NCBI GenBank assembly: GCA_029260795.1
Contig: JAJDCO010000053.1
Location: forward strand, 132,414 to 179,433
Direction: 5' to 3'
Length of the DNA stretch: 47,020 bases
From: Planctomycetota bacterium
Lineage (GTDB): Bacteria > Planctomycetota > OFTM77
The position numbers were made by a program, and so were the translations under genes. Positions 1 through 7,762 of the stretch are shown one piece after another (position 1 is the stretch's first letter; every line of letters starts with the position of its first letter). The notes under the pieces were generated by a model. That model ran no database searches. It saw only the letters and a list, made by a program, of their open reading frames with translations, and had not been told where the DNA came from.

Positions 1-1
1 C

Positions 2-382
2 AATCGACTGATCATGTCGGATGGCAGCAGCACTCTGACCTTTCGGAGCGCAGCGACGCTGCAAAAGCTCGGTGAGCTGCAAGTGCGCTTGCGCGGTCGA
101 CCGCAGGCGAATCTGAACGAGCTCGAGTTCGTCGACGGCGTGATCTACGCCAACATCTGGCAGGAAGACCGCATCGTTCGCATCGATCCCCAGACAGGAC
201 GCGTGACGGCCGACATCGACGTCTCGGGCCTGCGGAAGCAGCTCTCGGACAGCGAGGGTGTCAGCATGGACGACGTGATCAACGGGATCGCCTGGGAGCC
301 CGAACGGAAGGTCTTCTACTTGACCGGCAAGGACTGGCCCAAGATGTTCGAGGCTCGCTTCGTGCCCGTGGCCAAGAAGTAG
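2..382 (+). CDS. Glutaminyl-peptide cyclotransferase, C-terminal part (cut by window edge)
   Basis: The reading frame is open from the first complete codon, so the start lies outside the window; about 126 C-terminal residues remain. The protein matches the glutamine cyclotransferase family (five-bladed propeller, PF05096), which converts N-terminal glutamine of peptides to pyroglutamate. Recognisable family features are the segment NELEFVDGVIYANIWQ, the following IVRIDPQTGRV, and the terminal block NGIAWEPERKVFYLTGKDWP, which is the usual end of these enzymes. Bacterial members are normally about 260 residues and often exported; the signal region cannot be seen here. The next gene relic begins about 40 bases downstream. 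The family call is secure from the conserved C-terminal block; the exact substrate is not. Confidence 0.9.
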   Translation, partial: NRLIMSDGSSTLTFRSAATLQKLGELQVRLRGRPQANLNELEFVDGVIYANIWQEDRIVRIDPQTGRVTADIDVSGLRKQLSDSEGVSMDDVINGIAWEPERKVFYLTGKDWPKMFEARFVPVAKK

Positions 383-423
383 GCCCGCCCGTTCAAACGT
401 CGGACGGTCGGACTCCGTCTCCA

Positions 424-589
424 TTCGCAGCCTGCCAGATCGCGCCTTTTTACCGCGTGCCCGGGGACACCTTCGGATTCGGCGCGACCGGCATGGCAGA
501 CGTCGATGGCGATGGGGCAATCGACTACTATCGCCGGGCCGCAAACGGGGCGGATGTTCTTGTTTGCCGGTCCCAAGCCGAAGAAGTGA
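424..589 (+). pseudogene. Relic of a pilin-like or FG-GAP/VCBS-type protein tail
   Basis: There is no intact gene between 383 and 683. A conceptual frame from 424 encodes PFYRVPGDTFGFGATG followed by MADVDGDGAIDYYRR. The D-x-D-G-D-G loop is typical of calcium-binding FG-GAP/VCBS repeats and of the C-terminal segment of some pilin-like proteins. Around 550-560 the frame appears shifted: the other frame continues as MFLFAGPKPKK and stops at 587-589, a natural-looking C-terminus. There is no upstream start or N-terminal domain. I read it as the frameshifted 3' end of a lost gene. The family assignment is weak. Confidence 0.4.
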
Positions 590-627
590 CGCCGGCCGGC
601 TGTCCGGCCTGTTCCCGAAATCACAGG

Positions 628-649
628 GGCCCGACCGGTGAGTCGGGCC
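628..649. terminator. Hairpin, possible transcription terminator
   Basis: GGCCCGAC (628-635) pairs perfectly with GTCGGGCC (642-649) across a six-base loop. It lies between the relic at 424-589 on the plus strand and the end of the minus-strand gene at 684, so it could end transcription from either side. There is only a short T run (TT) after it, so factor-independent termination is uncertain. Confidence 0.45.
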
Positions 650-683
650 TTCATGATCGGGTGGGTGTCTCGGAGCCCGAGGC

Positions 684-1445
684 TCAGGCGCCCATCGCCT
701 CGTACTCATCGAGCGTCTTCTCGATGAGGTCCTGCAGAAAGATCGCGGCCAAGGCGGCGCTCACGCGGGACAAGTTCCCATCGGAGCGGGAGAAGCTGCG
801 AGAGCTCAAGGCGCCATAGATCTCGGTCAGCTTCTGCTTGAGAGCTCGCAAGCCGCTGCATACCGACACCGACCAGGCGCCGCGGCCCCAGTCTGTGATC
901 CAGTCGGCGGCCTTGCCGAGCCCTTCGCGCAGCTTGCCACTCGGCGTCTGGGCGAGCGCCAGCGCCGAGAGGATCGCGCGGCGGCCGTCGTCCGACAGGC
1001 TCAAGGACTGCATGGCGGCTTCGATCTCGGGGTGCGAGGCGGCGAGCTGATCGAGCTCTTCGACGTCGGATCCCGCGAGACCGATGACGAACTGGTGGGC
1101 CATGTGGTCAAACAGCAAGCGCTCGACCTCTTCGTCCTTGTTCCCCGGATAGAAGGGCACCTTCAGCCGACGAGCGGTGCGCGTCACGATGTCCCACCAG
1201 TTGTTGTTGCGGTAGAACGGCGTGAGCTGCTCGGGCAGATGATGCGTCCGAGCTTGGAGACCGCGCAGGTTCCGGTTGAGAATGCGCCAGGCCTGAGCCT
1301 CGGCATTCTCTTCTCGGAGCTGAACTCGGAGTGTCTCGGCGATCACGCTTCGAGACTCGGCCGGCATCCGGCTCAGGATCTCGAACGGTCGCACCACGCC
1401 CTGTCGCTCAGCGAGACGGCGATAGCAGGACTTTTGGGCCAGCAT
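684..1445 (-). CDS. Conserved-type hypothetical protein, helical, 253 aa
   Basis: The start is placed at the ATG at 1445 (MLAQKSCYRRLAERQ); the frame is open further upstream but those residues are low-complexity R/P/G-rich sequence typical of GC-rich noncoding DNA. The protein is predicted mostly helical. It has a tryptophan/asparagine-rich segment NNNWWDIVTRTARRLKVPFYP near the middle, then EVERLLFDHMAHQF, and a C-terminal half rich in A and L with a WITDWGRGAWS segment. No signal peptide or catalytic motif is visible. The general layout is faintly like the YaaW/UPF0174 group, but I cannot support that. It is a single gene, convergent with the plus-strand material to its left; the hairpin at 628-649 lies just beyond its end. 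Confidence 0.6.
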   Translation of the reverse strand: MLAQKSCYRRLAERQGVVRPFEILSRMPAESRSVIAETLRVQLREENAEAQAWRILNRNLRGLQARTHHLPEQLTPFYRNNNWWDIVTRTARRLKVPFYPGNKDEEVERLLFDHMAHQFVIGLAGSDVEELDQLAASHPEIEAAMQSLSLSDDGRRAILSALALAQTPSGKLREGLGKAADWITDWGRGAWSVSVCSGLRALKQKLTEIYGALSSRSFSRSDGNLSRVSAALAAIFLQDLIEKTLDEYEAMGA

Positions 1446-1622
1446 CGATCGATTACCCCCTGGATTTTTTGCGTGCTTGCCGGCAGGTGAACTCCCGGCG
1501 GCTCGATTATAAGGTGCGGCCCGATCGCTCGCCACGACCACCTGGACGGACCCCGGGAGTCGACGCGCTCGGGCCCGCTTCCAGGGACGGCTTTCTCGTC
1601 GTCCGGGCACCTCCGGCGGCGA

Positions 1623-3062
1623 TCAGTCGCCTCCGCGGTCCTCGGCTCCGAAGCAGTACAGCGTGCCGGTCGTGCGGAGATAGAGGCGGCCGTCCGCGAT
1701 CGCAGGTGTCGCGTAGCAGCTCTCCCCGAGCTCGTTCACGGCGAGCGCCTTCAGACTGCCGCCGGCAGGGAGCACGCTGACCAAGCCGGACTCGCTGACG
1801 AGGAACACCTTGTCGTCGGCGGCTACCGGGCTCGCGTAGTAATTGTCCTGCGCCGAGAGCCGACCTCGCTCGATCACTTCGCCAGTCTTCGGATTCAATG
1901 TCACTGCCAATCCGCCGCTGTCGTTGACGAGGTACAGCACGCCCTGGAAGAGCAGCGGAGACGGGAGCTGAGGGATGCCTCGGCGATACGTCCAAAGCAC
2001 GTTCTGCTCCGTTCGGTCGCCTTCGCCGCCGGCCCGGATCGCCAGGAGCCCATTCTGCGAAGCCAGGGCCGCGCGGAGGTAGCTCCAATCGCCGCCGTCG
2101 AGGAGTCCGTCCCCTTGGAGGTCGACGAAGTCGAACCATCCCTTCAACGGGCCGTCGGGCATCTCGTCGGGGAGGATCTTGCCGTCGCCGTTGCGATCCT
2201 GCTCCTCGAAGCTCCCGACCGTGAGCTGCTTGCCGGGCTGATTGAACGGCGAGCCGAAGCCGTTGATGTAGATGATGCCCTCGTGCAGGACGGGCACCGA
2301 CTTCATCTCGAAGCACAGGCCGCCGACGAACCACGTTCGGGCCCCGGTCTCGGCGTCGTAGGCGTCGAGGAAGAAGGAGCCCGGCAAGATGAGCTGCTGC
2401 AGCCCGGTCTCAGTGCGGTGCAACACGGGCGTGCAGTGGCCACTCTTCGCCCAAGGGCGTTCCTGACGCCAGAGCACCTCACCGGTCTTCTTGTCGAAGG
2501 CGATCGCAAAGCTGCTCGACTGTTGATCACACGGCAGGACCACTCGACGGCCGACCAAGATCGGAGAGGCGCCCATACCATAGAGGTTGTTGAAGGGACC
2601 GAGCGGATGACGCCAGAGCTCCTTGCCGTCACGGTCATAGGTGATGACGCCGTAGTCCTGGAAGAAGACCGTGACCACCTCGTTATCCACGGCGGGGCTG
2701 GGTGAGGCCACGTTGTTGCGTTGATCCATCTTCGTGACGCGGGCGCGGGGAGCGGGTCGGCGCCAGAGCTCTTTGCCGGTGTTGCGATCGAGACAGAGGG
2801 TCAGCAGGCTCTCCTCCTCGAAGGCTGTCACGAACAGACGGTCTCCCCACAGGACGGGCGAAGAGTGTCCGGGCGGCAGCGAGACCTTCCAGACGACGTT
2901 CTTCTCGGGTGCGAAGGAGGTCGGGAGACCCGAAGCCTCGATGACTCCCAGCCCATTGGGACCGCGGAAGCGCGACCAGTGATCGGTGTCCTTGTCGGCA
3001 GCCGTGCCGGGCGGCACGAGAACGACCGTGAGCGTGAGCACGAGTGTCAGGAGACGGATCAT
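1623..3062 (-). CDS. Exported PQQ-like beta-propeller protein with inserted EF-hand pair
   Basis: The start is the ATG at 3062, which gives a clear signal peptide (MIRLLTLVLTLTVVLVPPG, then TAA); upstream in-frame residues do not look coding. Residues 28-60 carry the W-x-x-F-R-G-P-N-G module common at the start of planctomycete-type PQQ-like propellers. Blade signatures such as DRNTGKELWR (92-101), YDRDGKELWR and FDKKTGEVLWR follow. Between blades, residues 289-300 (D-R-N-G-D-G-K with E300) and 314-325 (D-L-Q-G-D-G) form two EF-hand-like calcium loops. PQQ dehydrogenase catalytic residues are not evident, so this is more likely a binding or scaffold propeller outside the cytoplasm than an alcohol dehydrogenase. 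It is 479 aa and divergent from the S9 peptidase gene at 3263. Confidence 0.85.
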   Translation of the reverse strand: MIRLLTLVLTLTVVLVPPGTAADKDTDHWSRFRGPNGLGVIEASGLPTSFAPEKNVVWKVSLPPGHSSPVLWGDRLFVTAFEEESLLTLCLDRNTGKELWRRPAPRARVTKMDQRNNVASPSPAVDNEVVTVFFQDYGVITYDRDGKELWRHPLGPFNNLYGMGASPILVGRRVVLPCDQQSSSFAIAFDKKTGEVLWRQERPWAKSGHCTPVLHRTETGLQQLILPGSFFLDAYDAETGARTWFVGGLCFEMKSVPVLHEGIIYINGFGSPFNQPGKQLTVGSFEEQDRNGDGKILPDEMPDGPLKGWFDFVDLQGDGLLDGGDWSYLRAALASQNGLLAIRAGGEGDRTEQNVLWTYRRGIPQLPSPLLFQGVLYLVNDSGGLAVTLNPKTGEVIERGRLSAQDNYYASPVAADDKVFLVSESGLVSVLPAGGSLKALAVNELGESCYATPAIADGRLYLRTTGTLYCFGAEDRGGD

Positions 3063-3262
3063 CGAGGTTTCTCCGAGCGACGGGATGAGCTCCGGCGCAT
3101 CGAGGGTCTCCGATCGTTCGATCGAGTGCAAGGCCGCCCCGGTCGAGGTGCCCGCTTGGTCCTTCCGCACCTTTCGACGGCGGCATAGAATCGGCGCACC
3201 TCGCCGGCGACGCGTCGTGATCGAGGATGCCGAGCCCGTCTTGCAACCTGGGAGTCGTCACG

Positions 3263-5332
3263 ATGAGCCGACCGACCCTTCTCCTTTGGCTTTCGATCAG
3301 TCTCGTCGGGCTGACGGCCGCGCGTGTCCAGGCGAATGACGACGACACCCTGCAGCTCGAAGACATCTTCCAGCTCGAGTGGGCTTCGGATCCTCAGCTC
3401 TCGCCAGACGGCCAGCGCGTCGTCTTCGAGCGGAACTTCATGGACATCATGAAGGACCGTCGCCGCACCAGCCTCTGGTCCGTCGACTTCGCTGGCGGCG
3501 AGCCACGTCCGATCCTCACCGGACCCGGCAACCCGCGCTCGGCTCGCTTCTCACCGGACGGAAAGCGGCTCGTCTACGTCTCGAACGAGGAAGGCAGTAC
3601 GCAGATCTATCTGCGCTGGCTCGATACCGGGGACACGGCGCGGCTGACTCAGCTCGAGCGCTCGCCGGGGGCGTTGACCTGGTCGCCGGATGGTCGCTGG
3701 ATCGCCTTTCATCAGGCCGTGGCGGATCCGGTCGTGCCGTTCGTGAAGCTGCCGAGCAAGCCGAAGGGCGCCGAGTGGGCGCCCGAGCCCAAGGCCATCG
3801 ACACGCTGCAGTATCGATCGGACGGGCGAGGCTACCTCGAGCGGACGCATCGCCAGATCTTCGTGCTCTCCGTAGACGGCGGCACGCCGCGTCAACTGAC
3901 GAAAGGTCTCTTCGATCACGGCGGCACGTTGTCCTGGACGCCGGACAGCACGGCGATCGTGCTCTCGACCAACCTCGATCCCGAGGGGGAGTACGATCCG
4001 CAGGAGAGCGACGTCTATCGGCTGAACGTCGCCGGGGGTGAGCTGACGAAGCTGACGGATCGTGACGGCCCGGACGCGCACCCGATCGTCTCGCCGGATG
4101 GACGGCACATCGCGTACCTCGGGCACGACGATCACAAGATGGGTTACCACGTGACCCGGTTGTCCGCGATGAACGCCGACGGAACGGGTCATCGTGTGTT
4201 GACCACGCAGCTCGATCGCGATGCTGAGTCGCCCGTCTGGGGTGCCGATGGGCGCGGGTTGTACTTCCAATTCGATGATCGCGGTGACACCAAGCTCGCC
4301 TGGGTATCGCTCGAAGGCGAGCAGCGAGAGCTGGCGTCCGGGATCGGCGGTCTGTCGTTGGGGCGCCCCTACAGCGCGGGCTCGTTCACTGTCGCGCACG
4401 ACGGGCGCTACGCGTTCACACAGACGTCGCCGACCCATCCGGCCGATATCGCGGTGGGGGGCGAAGGCGCGCTGCGTCGATTGACCGCGCTCAACGACGA
4501 CCTGTTCGCGTTCAAGAAGATCGCTCCGGTCGAGGAGATCTGGTTCACGTCGTCGCACGATGGACGCCGCATCCAAGGCTGGATCGCGAAGCCCCCGCAC
4601 TTCGACCCGGCGCAGCGCTACCCGATGATCCTCGAGATCCATGGCGGCCCGTTTGCCAACTACGGCAGTCGCTTCGCCGCCGAGATCCAGCTCTACGCTG
4701 CGGCCGGCTACGTGGTGCTGTACACCAATCCGCGCGGGAGCACGAGCTACGGGGACGAGTTCGCCAATCTGATCCATCACAACTACCCGGGTCAGGACTA
4801 CGACGACCTGATGTCGGGCGTCGACGCTGTCTTGCAGCAGGGCTACGTCGATCCCGAGCAGCTCTTCGTGACCGGTGGCAGCGGTGGCGGCGTGCTGACG
4901 AGCTGGATCGTTGGCAAGACGGATCGCTTTCGAGCCGCCGTGGTCGCGAAGCCCGTCATCAACTGGATGAGCTTCGCATTGACGGCCGACGCTTACGCGT
5001 TCTTCTACCAGTACTGGTTTCCAGGCCTGCCGTGGGAGTATCCTGAGCATTACTTCAAACGTTCACCGCTCTCCCTGGTCGGCAACGTCAAGACGCCCAC
5101 GATGCTGTTGACCGGCGAGGCCGACTATCGGACGCCGATCTCGGAATCCGAGCAGTACTACCAAGCGCTCAAGCTGCGCAAGATCGACACCATGCTCGTC
5201 CGCATCCCCGAAGCGTCTCACGGTATCGCGGCCAGACCGAGTCACTTGATCGCAAAGGTCGCCTACATCCTCGGCTGGTTCGAGAAGTATCGCGCGGAGA
5301 AGGAGGTCGAGATCGAGGTCGAGCACGGCTGA
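3263..5332 (+). CDS. S9 family prolyl-oligopeptidase-type serine peptidase, exported
   Basis: The ATG at 3263 gives a signal peptide (MSRPTLLLWLSISLVGLTAARVQA). Residues of roughly 45-400 form a TolB/WD40-like propeller with repeated S-P-D-G-R/K motifs (LSPDGQRVVFE, FSPDGKRLVYV, WSPDGRWIAF, SPDGRHIAYLG). The C-terminal alpha/beta hydrolase domain carries the catalytic triad Ser540 (G-G-S-G-G-G), Asp621 (G-E-A-D-Y-R-T-P) and His653 (A-S-H-G). At 689 aa it has the usual length for acylaminoacyl- or dipeptidyl-peptidase-like S9 enzymes. It should cleave oligopeptides in the periplasm or at the cell surface, with the propeller gating access. It stands alone; the next gene is on the other strand. 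Confidence 0.93.
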   Translation: MSRPTLLLWLSISLVGLTAARVQANDDDTLQLEDIFQLEWASDPQLSPDGQRVVFERNFMDIMKDRRRTSLWSVDFAGGEPRPILTGPGNPRSARFSPDGKRLVYVSNEEGSTQIYLRWLDTGDTARLTQLERSPGALTWSPDGRWIAFHQAVADPVVPFVKLPSKPKGAEWAPEPKAIDTLQYRSDGRGYLERTHRQIFVLSVDGGTPRQLTKGLFDHGGTLSWTPDSTAIVLSTNLDPEGEYDPQESDVYRLNVAGGELTKLTDRDGPDAHPIVSPDGRHIAYLGHDDHKMGYHVTRLSAMNADGTGHRVLTTQLDRDAESPVWGADGRGLYFQFDDRGDTKLAWVSLEGEQRELASGIGGLSLGRPYSAGSFTVAHDGRYAFTQTSPTHPADIAVGGEGALRRLTALNDDLFAFKKIAPVEEIWFTSSHDGRRIQGWIAKPPHFDPAQRYPMILEIHGGPFANYGSRFAAEIQLYAAAGYVVLYTNPRGSTSYGDEFANLIHHNYPGQDYDDLMSGVDAVLQQGYVDPEQLFVTGGSGGGVLTSWIVGKTDRFRAAVVAKPVINWMSFALTADAYAFFYQYWFPGLPWEYPEHYFKRSPLSLVGNVKTPTMLLTGEADYRTPISESEQYYQALKLRKIDTMLVRIPEASHGIAARPSHLIAKVAYILGWFEKYRAEKEVEIEVEHG

Positions 5333-5374
5333 GGCCGACCTGACTTCCCGGAACGGCACGCGCGGCTCGCCCAA

Positions 5375-5731
5375 CTAGGCGACCGCTCCTCCACCCTTCC
5401 GCCGGCGCCACCGGTGGACGGTCAAGAGGGTGCCGCCCATCAGGCCCAACCAACCGAAGAAGAGGGCGTCATGCCGGCCCAACTCACCGAGCATGAATCC
5501 AGACAGGCCAATGAGCGAGGCACCCAGGAGCACGAAGGGGACGAACTGGGCGTACAACTGACCCGCTCGCCAGCTCGGCTCGAGCGCGCCCCAGGCTGCG
5601 ATCGTCATGATCACCGCCATCGCCGCGTCCGTGAGCCCGTCGAATTGATTCTCCAACCAGACCATCGCCACGATCGACAATGTCAGGAAGGCTTCTTGCC
5701 AACGTCGACGCTCTTGAATCGAGTCCATCAT
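5375..5731 (-). CDS. Small integral membrane protein
   Basis: Two adjacent ATG codons (5731 and 5728) are possible starts, giving 118 or 117 aa. After a short charged N-terminus (MMDSIQERRRWQEAF) there are three to four hydrophobic segments (LTLSIVAMVWL, MAVIMTIAAWGAL, FVPFVLLGASLIGLSGFML, ALFFGWLGLMGGTLL), ending in a strongly basic tail HRWRRRKGG, which fits a cytoplasmic C-terminus. I do not recognise a family. It lies 102 bases downstream of the ferritin-like gene on the same strand, with hairpins in between that may separate the two transcripts. Confidence 0.6.
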   Translation of the reverse strand: MMDSIQERRRWQEAFLTLSIVAMVWLENQFDGLTDAAMAVIMTIAAWGALEPSWRAGQLYAQFVPFVLLGASLIGLSGFMLGELGRHDALFFGWLGLMGGTLLTVHRWRRRKGGGAVA

Positions 5732-5776
5732 GCCATGGATTCTCCCGGCGCGCGGAAGGTCCGTCAAGACCTCCCA

Positions 5777-5833
5777 CCAGGCTGAAGCCTGGCCTCCGAA
5801 AGGCCTGGCCCCCGAAGCCGTTTGGCCTCCGAA
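5777..5833. repeat. Hairpin plus three near-identical decamers between two minus-strand genes
   Basis: CCAGGC-TGAA-GCCTGG (5777-5792) is a perfect six-base-pair hairpin with a tetraloop. It is followed by three copies of GGCCTCCGAA or GGCCCCCGAA, starting at 5791, 5807 and 5824, spaced by 16-17 bases. It lies in the gap between the genes at 5834-6292 and 5375-5731. It could be an intercistronic attenuator, a transcript-stability hairpin or a small repeated element. Confidence 0.5.
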
Positions 5834-6292
5834 TTACGTATCGCCTTGGAACTCCATCGCGTTCCTGGCGAAGTGGTGACCTTCGACATCGGCGTAGGAG
5901 TGGAGGTCCAGGAAGGCGGCTTGGACCTCGGGGTGGCTGGCAAGGCCGGCGAGCTCGCCATAGAGCTTGGTGAACTCGAGGTGGAGGTGGAGGGCGCGTT
6001 CGATCAGCTCGTCGAGCGTGATGTCGTCGGTGACACCCAAGGCATCGATCGATTGACCGATCGTCTCGTCGGGCGTGTACTGGAACCAGGTCGAGGCGAC
6101 CTTGGGAGCCAATCCGAGGCGGCGCTCGCGGATGCCGGTGGCGATCGTTCGCTCGCGCTCGCTCAGGAACTCGAGAAGGAGGCGCGCCTTCGGGTGGGTC
6201 GTCGTATCCAGGAGCTCCTCGAAGCGTTGACTGGCCAAACGATGCCATTGCTCGGAGTGGCGGAAGAGCTCGTCAGTACGTTTGAAGGACAT
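5834..6292 (-). CDS. Putative ferritin-like four-helix protein
   Basis: The start is the ATG at 6292 (MSFKRTDELFRHSEQWHRL), because upstream in-frame residues look noncoding. The 152-residue protein is almost entirely amphipathic helix: LASQRFEELLDTTTHPKARLLLEFLSERER, then LDELIERALHLHLEFTKLYGELAG and FLDLHSYADVEGHHFARNAM. Pairs of acidic residues and histidines (E..H, E-G-H-H) repeat at the spacing expected of ferritin-like or rubrerythrin-like diiron bundles. No exact E-x-x-H pair set was verified, so metal binding is an inference. The gene is followed by the hairpin/decamer region and a small membrane protein gene. Confidence 0.5.
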   Translation of the reverse strand: MSFKRTDELFRHSEQWHRLASQRFEELLDTTTHPKARLLLEFLSERERTIATGIRERRLGLAPKVASTWFQYTPDETIGQSIDALGVTDDITLDELIERALHLHLEFTKLYGELAGLASHPEVQAAFLDLHSYADVEGHHFARNAMEFQGDT

Positions 6293-6747
6293 GAATGTCG
6301 ACTCCTTGACCGTAGGGGCAGGCCCGGAGATTCGGCGCTCGAGGCGCTCGCAGCAATGTGGCAGGCGAGAGTGGGGAGGCAGGATGCGTGGTAGGTTCCG
6401 TCGTTCTCGGGCGGCTTGCATCCCGCGCCCGGACTCCGGATCTCAATACGTTCGAGGCTAGCAGAAGCGAGACCTCGAGCAAACACTGCTCCGAAGATCG
6501 CCCCAAAGTGACCGCAGCATGGGGCTTTCGTGTCTCACGTTTTCTCGGACTCGGCGAGGGCTCCCATCCCGAATGGACTCTTCGAGGAAGAGTTCCTCCG
6601 GGCTCGGTGAGCGCTAGAAGCGAGAAGTCCAGTCCCGATGGTTCTCGCGCGACCGGCCTTCAGCCCGTAACAATACGCATCCCACCCCGCCGGTCGAACG
6701 GACGTCTCGGCGAGTCGAACGGTTGGGATCGGATGGAGGAGGACCCG
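6293..6747. other. Divergent intergenic region, no gene seen
   Basis: This is about 455 bases between the ferritin-like gene (leftward) and the DCC-family gene (rightward). No convincing coding sequence was found; a long open frame crosses it on the plus strand but the composition is noncoding. One hairpin is present: ACTCTT (6577-6582) pairs with AAGAGT (6588-6593) around a five-base loop, extended by a G-T and a G-C pair. Promoters for both flanking genes should be here but could not be assigned by eye. Confidence 0.5.
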
Positions 6748-7185
6748 GTGACCGCGACGGCCACCATGCTGTACGACGACACTTGCCCGCTGTGTACGTT
6801 CCAGATGCGCTCGCTGACCTGGCTCGACTGGGGGGAGCGCATTCGCTGGCGCCCGCTCTCGGATCCCGAGGCCGCGGCTCTCGTGCCGGGCGTCGATCGT
6901 GCCGACCTGAGAGCCGCCGTGCACTGTGTGACCCCGGACGGGACCGTGCACCGAGGAGCGCACGCCATCCGCTTCGTGGCCGGCCGCGTCCCCTTGCTCA
7001 TGCCGTTGGCGTTGCTTCTTTGGATACCCGGGGTTATCTGGGTCGCCGAGTGGGTCTACCGCTTTGTGAGCCGGCATCGGCATCGACTCAGCCGACTGTT
7101 CGGCTGCGAGGGTGCCTGCAGCTTGCTTCCCGAACGGCCCAGCTCCCGTGAGCCCACCGCGACTGAGGCACCGAACGAGACGTGA
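6748..7185 (+). CDS. DCC family (DUF393) thiol-disulfide oxidoreductase-like protein
   Basis: The protein begins TATATMLYDDTCPLC; the D-x-x-C-P-x-C motif (Cys13 and Cys16) at the N-terminus defines the DCC/DUF393 family, thought to have a thioredoxin-like fold. A hydrophobic stretch VPLLMPLALLLWIPGVIWVAEWVYRFV is typical of the family. The start is chosen as GTG at 6748, since GGAGGAGGA at 6735-6743 sits five bases before it; the in-frame ATG at 6733 lies inside that ribosome-binding site. It ends 124 bases before the GcvH-like gene, so it may or may not belong to the large operon. Its substrate is unknown. Confidence 0.82.
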   Translation: MTATATMLYDDTCPLCTFQMRSLTWLDWGERIRWRPLSDPEAAALVPGVDRADLRAAVHCVTPDGTVHRGAHAIRFVAGRVPLLMPLALLLWIPGVIWVAEWVYRFVSRHRHRLSRLFGCEGACSLLPERPSSREPTATEAPNET

Positions 7186-7309
7186 ACCTTGAAGGCCGAG
7201 ACCAGCCAGTCCGCTCTTTCCCGAGGCCGGGCCGGCGGTTACTCTCGGAAAGCCGAGCCCTGCGGAACTCCGAGATCCAATCGCGAACCCGACCGAGCGT
7301 GACGCCTCC

Positions 7310-7762
7310 ATGGGAGATGGCATCCTTCGCTATCGCCGAGCCAAGTTCTCGGCTCGCCTGCTCGAAGACCGTCTCTACACCGCCGGCCATTTCTGGTTGG
7401 GACCCGCTGCCGAGAGTGGCTTCTGGCGCGTTGGCTTCACACCTTTCGCGCTGCGGATGCTCGGGGAGATCGTCGAGTTTGACTTCGAGTCCAAGCCGGG
7501 CACGACGATCGAGCGCGGTCAGGTCATCGGTTGGACCGAGGGCTTCAAAGCCGTCACGGATCTTTACAGCCCTCTTGCTGGACGGTTTGCCGGCGGCAAC
7601 CCGGATCTCGACCAGGACATCTCGCTGCTCCAACGCTCACCCTACGACCGCGGCTGGCTCTATCAGGTCGAGGGTGAGCCCGATGACGAATGCTACGACG
7701 CCGTCGACTACGCTGACTTTCTGGACTCCACAATCGACCAGATGATGGGCAATACCGGATGA
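7310..7762 (+). CDS. GcvH-like lipoyl-carrier protein
   Basis: This 150-residue protein has the lipoyl/biotinyl-attachment fold of glycine-cleavage H proteins. VGFTPFALRMLGEIVEF corresponds to the conserved G-I-T-x-x-A-x-x-x-L-G-D motif, and W-T-E-G-F-K80-A-V-T-D-L-Y-S-P holds the lipoylated lysine (Lys80). The N-terminal LRYRRAKFSARLLEDRLY and C-terminal extensions differ from housekeeping GcvH. No gcvT or gcvP lies nearby. It is the first gene of a nine-gene run and its stop overlaps the start of the CobW gene (ATGA). The context with a cysteine desulfurase and an HdrA-like protein recalls lipoate-binding proteins of sulfur-oxidising sHdr systems, but that link is inference. No strong ribosome-binding site precedes the ATG. 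Confidence 0.85.
   Translation: MGDGILRYRRAKFSARLLEDRLYTAGHFWLGPAAESGFWRVGFTPFALRMLGEIVEFDFESKPGTTIERGQVIGWTEGFKAVTDLYSPLAGRFAGGNPDLDQDISLLQRSPYDRGWLYQVEGEPDDECYDAVDYADFLDSTIDQMMGNTG

Noticed and set aside
3551..5050. Minus-strand open frame opposite the S9 peptidase
   Set aside because: The sense strand carries a complete catalytic triad and propeller motifs; the antisense product is low-complexity.
6358..6747. N-terminal extension of the DCC-family protein
   Set aside because: The residues are noncoding in character and the ribosome-binding site for GTG 6748 lies at 6735-6743.
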